Below, piece after piece: positions 57,264 to 64,000 of a DNA stretch of 64,000 nucleotides (positions are counted from its first letter, which is position 1; each line of letters starts with the position of its first letter). The stretch spans positions 152,531,501 to 152,595,500 of the forward strand of contig JAZBRS010000026.1 of NCBI GenBank assembly GCA_037176725.1, given 5' to 3'. The notes beneath the pieces were generated by a model, which saw only the letters and a program-made list of their open reading frames with translations, was not told the origin of the DNA and ran no database searches. This DNA comes from Posidonia oceanica (taxonomy: Eukaryota; Streptophyta; Magnoliopsida; Alismatales; Posidoniaceae). The translations under genes and the position numbers were made by a program.

Positions 57264-57715
57264 GGCCGATGAGTCCGATATCTCATCATCTCTTTCCTCT
57301 TTGCCGGCCGATAAGTCCGATATCTTATCATTTCTTTCCTCTTTGCCGGTCGATAAGTCCGATATCTTATCATTTCTTTTCTTTTGCCGGCCGATAAGTC
57401 CGATATCTTATCATTTCTTTCCCTTTGCCGGCCGATAAGTCCGATATCTTATCACTTCTTTCCTTTTGCCGGCCGATAAGTCCGATATCTTATCATTTCT
57501 TTCCTTTTGCCGGCCGATAAGTTCGATATCTTATCATTTCCTTCCTTTTGCCGGCCGATAAGTCCGATATCTTATCATTCCTTATTTTCTCTTTGCCGGC
57601 CGATAAGTCCGATATCTTATCATTTATTTCCTTTTGCTGGCCGATAAGTCCGATATCTTATAATTCCTCTACTCCCTCTTTGCCGGCCAATAAGTCCGAT
57701 ATCTTATCAATCAAT
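57264..57715 (+). repeat. First hairpin array of element E, about 11 units of 42 bp
   Basis: Units have stem GATAAG, loop TCCGATAT, stem CTTATC, separated by a CT-rich spacer and CCGGCC. The first unit (57268-57287) has GATGAG/CTCATC instead, a two-sided compensating change. The tenth (57644) and eleventh (57688) each have a one-sided change. The unit at 58600-58619 beyond the second array has the 7-bp stem GATAAGT/ACTTATC of element F. Frames across it are artefacts. Confidence 0.9.
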
Positions 57716-57739
57716 CAATCAATCAATCAAACAATCACT

Positions 57740-58590
57740 GCTCTTTCCGGTTGATAGGACCGTAAACTATCATTCTCTTGGCTGATGATCCAAAACTCAT
57801 CCTGGGCTGATAACCAAAACTATACCGCAGTTGTGTTATACAGCTGACATCCAGTAACTGTCACTCGTAAGTGCCCCTTTCCGGTTGATAGGACCATAAA
57901 CTATCGCTTCCGGTTGATAGGACCGTAAACTATCACTCTTGGCTGATGATCCAAAACTCATCCTGGGCTGACAACCAAAACTATCACTGGCAATTACGTT
58001 ATACGGCTGATATCCAGTAACTATCCCTTGCAATTGCTCTTTCCGGTTGATAGGACCGTAAACTATCACTCTTGGCTGATGATCCAAAACTCATCCTGGG
58101 CTGATATCCAAAACTATCACTCGCAATTGCATTATACGGCTGATATCCAAACTATCACGGGTTTGCGTTATACAGCTGATATCCAGTAACTATCCCTCAT
58201 AATTGCACCTTCCGGTTGATAGGACCGTAAACTATCATTCTCTGGCTGATGATCCAAAACTCATCCTGGGCTGATAACCAAAACTATCACTTGCAATTAT
58301 GTTATACGGCTGATATCCAGTAACTATCACTCATGGTTTGCCCTTTTCGGTTGATAGGACCGTAAACTATCGCTTACGGTTGATAGGACCGTAAACTATC
58401 ACTCTTGGCTGATGATCCAAAACTCATCCTGGGCTGATAACCAAAACTATCACTTGCAACCATGTTATACGGCTGATATCCAGTAACTATCACTCACAAC
58501 TGCACCTTCCGGTTGATAGGACCGTAAACTATCGCTTCCGGTTGATAGGACCGTAAACTATCACTCTCGGCTGATGATCCGAAACTCATC
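57740..58590 (+). repeat. Second hairpin array of element E, higher-order unit of about 150 bp
   Basis: Five to six higher-order units, each with four small hairpins: GATAG-GACCGTAAA-CTATC, GATGA-TCCAAAAC-TCATC, GATA-ACCAAAAC-TATC and GATA-TCCAGTAAC-TATC. First examples are at 57753-57771 and 57784-57801. In two places the first hairpin is doubled. No gene. Confidence 0.85.
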
Positions 58591-58619
58591 CCCCCGGTTG
58601 ATAAGTCCGATAACTTATC

Positions 58620-59122
58620 ACCTCCTTCGCGCGACTTCGTTCCAAAAGACGGAGCCCCGCATCCCTCTGCGTCAGGAGAGGGTCCCCCTCCCCCGTCGCA
58701 CCTTTGTAGCGTTGGCTACCCCTTTTTCTGCGCGGCTCCAGCCGCCTTGCTTGCTTGCTCCCTTGGGCAAGAGCTAGCAGCCTTTTGTTTCCTTCTTGCT
58801 GCACAGGTTTGGACTTCTCACCAAGTTCCGCGGCACGCCGCAGCTCCCCCTCCAGCACCCTGCTGCACCAGCTCTTCGGTCGCGTCATCCGCGTTCGGTA
58901 CTAACTCCGGCACTAACTTTTGCATCGCATCCGCATTTGCATGCATCGCATACATTGCATTTCATCCATCTGCACCTGCACTTTGCATTGCGGCAACGAT
59001 CTACGACGTTCGGCGCATCCGCCGAATAAGTGGCTCATGACGATAGTAACCCTCTGCTCTCGCCGGTCAGATGGGGTGTCTTGTCAACCCTGAGCAGCGG
59101 CCTCGCTTCGCTTGACCTTGCT
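58620..59122 (+). other. 3' spacer of element E before the polypurine tract
   Basis: No gene. GCAT-rich words lie at 58920-58990; the last 60 bases are homologous to the matching part of F (9660-9715). Confidence 0.6.
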
Positions 59123-59136
59123 CAGGGAGGGGCATT
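59123..59136 (+). other. Polypurine tract of element E
   Basis: CAGGGAGGGGCATT directly before the 3' LTR; shared with F and, in its core, with A. Confidence 0.85.
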
Positions 59137-62100
59137 TGTTGACACCCCATTTTGACAGCTCGGATCGACTGGAATCTTCGGGTGGCTTCTGAACCCAAAC
59201 CAAGGTCCAAACTCACACCATTCTCTTCCTCTTTCCCCTCAAAACAAGTCCAAACTCAACCTAAGATTACCCCCTTTCCTGAACCCGAAAACTACCCAAA
59301 ATCCATAGTAAAACTCACCCCTCCTGACTTAGCAAATCCACCAAAAAGTCCTTAAAATCTCAGACCAAAACCACTCCCAAAAACCCTAGGAAACTTAGGC
59401 AAAACTACCCTTTTTCTACACCTCAAAACCCCTCCAAAACTTTCTCAAAACCAAACCAAAACCTTGGGAGCAAGACTAGAGACCCTAGACCACACACCCA
59501 CCAAATTTCACCCCTTTCCGAAACCTCTAAGACCTCCTTTTGCCCAAATTATCCTTTTCTCTCTCTTGGATTATCCTTTTCTCTCTCCTCTCTCTCTCCT
59601 GATTATCCTCCCTCTTTTCACCTCCTTTTCTCCCTCTTTTTTGCCTGACTGTGGGCCCCCCTTGTGCTCTCATCTGTTCTCAATCTTATTCCTATTTTTA
59701 TCTTATTTTTACCTTTTTCTTTGATTTTCAAAAAATTACTTTCCTTCAACTCCTCTCTTTCCTATTTATTCCTCCATTTCTCCCTTTTCCTCTCCTTTCT
59801 AATTTCCTCTTCCCTTCTCTTACTAAACCTTTAAAAAACCTATGAAAACCTTTAAAACTCTGAAACAAAAGAGAAACAAGTTAAAATCCTAAAAAGAAAT
59901 AATTAAAAAACTAACCAAACAATAAAAAACAAAAGCCTAACTAAATCCAACAAAAAAAAAGGAAACCAAGAAGGCAACTAAAAATGCAAAACCAACCAAA
60001 AGAAAATGCTGTAAAATCAAGGAAAGAAGCAAAAAGCAACTAAAACAAGTCAAGATAAGAACCTTACTAAAAAACAATCGAAAACAATTCCTAAAAAGAA
60101 AAGAAAACAATTAAAAAATGCCAAGACAACTAATTAAGAAAAAAGAAGAAACCTAACAAATATAAGAGGAAGAACACAAAAAACCAAATTAAAAAAAAAA
60201 GAGGGAAAATGATCCAAAAACACCCAACTAAAAATTTAACAAGAAGACCTAACAAAAAAAAAAGAAATTAATTAAAAGAACCCAACAAACAAAAATCAAA
60301 AGCAAACCCAAAAGACTTAAGCAAGAAAAGAGGACCAAAATCCAAAATACAAAACCAACCCTAATTAGTTTGAAACAAACTTTAAAAAAATCCTAATTAA
60401 CATCCCAGGTACTTAACAAGGAAAATATAATTAGAAAACAACTTAAAAGACTTAACAAATATCTAATCAAAATAAAAAACAAATCAAAATAAACAAAACT
60501 CTAAAAACCCTAATCAAAACTAAAATCCCTTCAAACCTAATTAACTAATCGAAAACAATTATTAAAAACTTAATCAAGGTCCCAACGTAAAACACAATCA
60601 CTCTAAGAACCTCTCCTATTTTTGTTTTATTTTTATTTTTATTTTTTATCTAATTTATTTCTCTCCCTACTCTTCTTCCTTTCTTTCTTCCTTTCTTTTT
60701 TCTTTCTTTCTTTTTTTCCTCCTTTCTTGGGCCCAGTCCGGCCCACCTTCCCTCTGCTCCTCCCTTTCTTTTTTTTTTCTTTTTCCTTTTTTTTTTCTTT
60801 TCCTGCACAGGCCCGGCCCACGGCCGCTTCCACCCCTTCTCCTCCTTCCTTCTTCTTCTCCTGCCTTCTCTGTTTGCTTTTTCTCCTTCTGCAACCTGCT
60901 CCTGCTGCCGACAGCGCGACGCCAGACCTGACCGTCCTTGCGCCTTGCACGCCTCCTGCTCAGGCCAGACCGGCGTGCGCCACTCTCTGCCCGTGCACCT
61001 GCCAAACCTTCTGCCACGCCCTCTCCGAGCCATTAATGGCAATCAGAGATCCGGCAGTGGAAGGAGATCAAGGGCCAGCACCCAGACATCAGAAGAACAC
61101 CTTGGATTCACCCAGAGCACGACCTTCTTCCTTGTACTCCCCCAGCCTGAGAGAGTAGAGGGAATTCTCCCCATTTTCCACCCACAGAACCAGAATTTCC
61201 TTCCCCTTCGTCCGACTCAAACCAGACCCCAAACACCTTCCAAAATCACTCCCAATTCACTCCCCAATCTCACCCGAACCTCCAGCATTCCTCCCCTTCA
61301 TCCCACAACCGAAACCAGTCCAGAAGTCACGCCGAACCTCTCTGAAAACACCCACAGAACCCAACACCCTCCACTCCAGAATTCCCCGCACCACAGCCCA
61401 CCAGATCATCCCAAACTTCTCCCTGCAACTCACCAGAATCCCACCTTCCAGACCCACCAAACCATTGGCAATCTCCTCCTTCACAGACCAAATCCCTCAC
61501 AACAAACACCTACAGCCAACTCCACCAGAAAATCAACCCGCGACCTATCTTCCCCTCCAGCCCTCCACTAGCCTTTCCAAGCACCCACACACACCCACGA
61601 ACCCTCCAGAAGCTCGCCGGTGCCCTCCAATCGATCCGAAGAGAAGCAGACACCTCCCCCCACCTCCGGCAACCTCTGTGAATCCAAAACACCCATTTCT
61701 CGCGCCGGTCTGCAGAACCTACATCCGATCATCCAGCGAGCTCTGGAGCGACGCGTGGAGTGGATCCAAGCCTTCGCAAGCCACCGGAAATGCCCGCAGC
61801 TGCCAGTCCAACCTCGCCGTCCTCTGCTGAGACAGCCGACGTCGGGGGAAAGATCCGGACACTAGAACAGGTACTCCTCTCTTCCCTTAGCTTAGTTTTC
61901 TCTCCTACATGCTTCCTAGCCCCTTAGAGTAGGTTTCTGGTCCCTGTCGCGGATAGTCAACGCCGCCGTCTCCTTTCTTCTCCGGCGAGCTCCGCCTCTG
62001 TCCCGTCGCACCAGCCAGCAGAACTCACTTCCGAGCGTCGCCTGAGGACCGCACGGACTCCAGGAACACGCCGATGCCTTCAGATCGATCTCTCGTCGCC

Positions 62101-64000
62101 GTTTTCGTCCGGTCTGCCTCCGAGCAGTTCTGCGGGCTCCGTCGTCTTCTCCGGCCATCTACTGACAGTGTCACGAGCCGCCGACGCCACCCAGGTCTCC
62201 GCCTACCTCAGGAGAGCATCGCCTGCCGGTCAGCGCGCCTCCGACGCCCCTCCTCCTCCCTCGACGGCCGCTGGTAGCAACTGCTACAGTGGCCGTCGGC
62301 CTGTAGAATTACTATGCATTTATTTTCCATTTACTAAGATATTTTGTTGCTAAATTGCATTTTCGGTTTCAGTTTTTAGTTTATTACATTCAGGTCCTGC
62401 CTCTGTTTAAAAATCCATTTAATTTCGTATGTTAATCTTATAAAATTGCATGAAAAATCCAAAAAATCAGTTAATTGCATGTTAGTCCTTCAGTAGTTGA
62501 TTTGATTTAAATGCACATATTTTACCTTGATTTATTGCATTGCTGGCCCTTATTAGTTTCCTGATTTGCAACTTAATCCTCTGATCTGTTAACTTAGGTT
62601 TTATTTACCTATTTTTCTTATTGCATTGCATTGTCTTCCCTCACAGTATCTGATTTTTGCATATAGGTCCCTCATGTTGCATAGCATTCATTTAAATGCA
62701 TATTTTGCTTATAAAATTGCATTTTTGACACTGCATGATTTACAAATTGCACATGGGTCCTCTGTTGGACATTTAAATGCATAGTTTGCTTATAAAATTG
62801 CATTTTTGACCCTGCATGATTTGAAAATTGCATATAGGTCATCTGAATGGTCACAGTATGTATTTAAATGCATAGTTTGCTTATAAAATTGCATTTTTGC
62901 CCCTTGCATGTTTGAAAAATTACATATAGGCCCCTGTTTGCATTCCAGACCACTCAGACTCCTGTTTTGCTGGAAAATTTGCATTTTAAACCCTGTTGAT
63001 TTCAAAATTGCATGTCGACTTACCATCCAATTTCAAAGCCTGTCCTGATGCATGGCCACCCTGAAAATTTGCATTTTGAACCCTGCACTCTGTAAAATTG
63101 CATTCAAACCCCCATCTTTTTCAAAATTGCATGTGAGTCCCCTTTTTTCTGAAAAGTCATCCCTAAGTCTCTTCTTGCATTCCGCATGCATTGCATCCTT
63201 GCATCCGGCATCCTTAGCACACACTTAGGTACGTTTAGCAACCCTGAATATGGGAGGACCTGTTTTGCACACCCCTTAGGTCCCTTTTACACATAGATCT
63301 TATCTTCTCCCCTGTTCTGGCCTCCTGCCTTGAAGTCTGGATATCTTCAGATCCAGCCGTTGGATCTTCTCAACTAAGCTGCCAGGACGACCCCGGCGGA
63401 GCGCTCTTTAGCATGGACCAATCAGATTTCAGATCAGGCTTCAGGTTTCCAAGGTAAGTGCTCTTGAACTTCGGCAGCATTGTTTGCATATCATCCGCAT
63501 TGCATGGCTTTTGCGCACTCTCTTTCACCCTGTTTCTCGCACCGTTTTGCGTGCCGCTTTATTTTCTCGCACCGTTTTGCGTGCCGCTTTGTTTTCTTGC
63601 ACCATTTTGCGTGCCGCTCTGTTTTCTCGCACCGTTTTGCGTGCCGCCTTGTTTTCTCGCACCGTTTTGCATGCTGCTTTGTTTTCTTACACCGTTTTGC
63701 GTGCCGCTTTGTTTTCTCGCACCGTTTTGCGTGCCGCCTTGTTTTCTCGCACCGTTTTGCATGCCGCTTTGTTTTCTCGCACCGTTTTGCGTGCCGTCTT
63801 GTTTTCTCCCACCGTTTTACGTACCACTTTGTTTTCTCGCACCGTTTTGCATGCTGTCTTGTTTTCTCGCACCGTTTTGCGTGCTGCTTTGTTTTCTTGC
63901 ACTGCTTTGTGTGCCGCCTTGTTTTCTTGCACCGTTTTGCGTGCTGTTTTGTTTTCTCGCACCGTTTTGCGTGCCGCTTTATTTTCTCGCACCGTTTTGC
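59137..64000 (+). repeat. 3' LTR of element E, first 4864 bases (cut by the window end)
   Basis: Aligned to 38373-43236 of the 5' LTR at a constant offset of 20764 up to the minisatellite, with scattered substitutions, mostly transitions. The minisatellite (63535-64000) has at least 15 units, in a different order from the 5' LTR. The conserved block and LTR end should lie just outside the window. Confidence 0.95.
63535..64000 (+). repeat. 30-bp minisatellite in the E 3' LTR (incomplete)
   Basis: Same unit as at 42771-43510. Fewer degenerate units here than in the 5' LTR array. The window ends inside it. Confidence 0.95.

Larger units (their letters stand above)
38373..64000 (+). mobile_element. 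Element E, nearly complete giant Tat/Ogre-like retrotransposon
   Basis: 5' LTR 38373-44201, primer site, gag-protease, pol, extra DUF7745-like gene, hairpin arrays, polypurine tract and the first 4864 bases of the 3' LTR. If the 3' LTR is as long as the 5' LTR, the element is about 26.6 kb and ends near 64965. The LTR pair aligns at a constant offset of 20764 at 38373, 41101 and 42661, so no net indel has occurred over 4.3 kb. Tat lineage is shown by the primer site, two consecutive RNase H domains, no chromodomain and the very long LTR. I see no extra gene upstream of gag. Confidence 0.95.

Noticed and set aside
57264..57715. CRISPR-like array of palindromic repeats
   Set aside because: The spacers are nearly identical to one another, the genome is a plant, and there are no associated genes. 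It is a tandem repeat with hairpins.

Overview
This window is plant nuclear DNA made almost entirely of nested long terminal repeat (LTR) retrotransposons of the Ty3/gypsy Tat (Ogre-like) lineage and related gag-only elements. Evidence for a plant is the Tat-type pol (DNGS protease, YVDD reverse transcriptase, two successive RNase H domains, DD35E integrase), the arginine-tRNA-type primer binding site, LTRs up to 5.8 kb, and two plant-only gene families (plant mobile domain and a DUF7745-like family). I see no intact host gene, rRNA, tRNA or CRISPR array. The species cannot be fixed by eye; a eudicot is likely, and the DUF7745-like wording reminds me of Myrtales such as pomegranate, which I could not check.

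Layout. Element G (plus strand, 1-7080) has an LTR end, a primer binding site at 1687, an AAATTC-rich leader and a broken gag. Element F (minus strand) interrupts G at 7080/7081: 3' LTR 7081-9641, polypurine tract, an array of tiny hairpins (10085-10942), then two genes lying antisense to F (a plant-mobile-domain pseudogene with 8 exons, 14095-16512, and a DUF7745-like pseudogene with 2 introns, 17103-27972), and the integrase end of F pol (29356-30588). Element A (minus strand, 17876-27335) is a complete gag-only element inserted in the DUF7745-like gene with a GGGCC target duplication on both sides. Element C (minus strand, LTR 30589-33902) cuts F pol. Element B (plus strand, 33903-38372) cuts the C LTR. 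Element E (plus strand, 38373 to beyond 64000) cuts the gag of B. The nest is therefore G > F > C > B > E, with A as a side branch in F; right ends of B, C, E, F and G lie outside the window.

Element E is a nearly complete giant element: 5829-bp 5' LTR, primer site 44203-44220, gag-protease 45546-50404, pol 50679-54290, a DUF7745-like gene 55600-56802, hairpin arrays 57183-58619, polypurine tract 59123-59136 and the first 4864 bp of the 3' LTR. Its pol reads in one frame with seven stops, each one transition from a sense codon, so it looks recently silenced rather than old.

The most interesting signals are (1) the same DUF7745-like extra gene in E (sense, intronless) and in F (antisense, two introns), with E lacking both introns at the predicted junctions; (2) arrays of short hairpins between the extra genes and the polypurine tract in E and F, whose stems change in compensatory pairs while the hairpin form is kept; (3) a second set of covarying hairpins in the LTRs and leaders of A and B; (4) a primer-site-like motif and a conserved block of about 36 bp inside LTRs of three otherwise different families.
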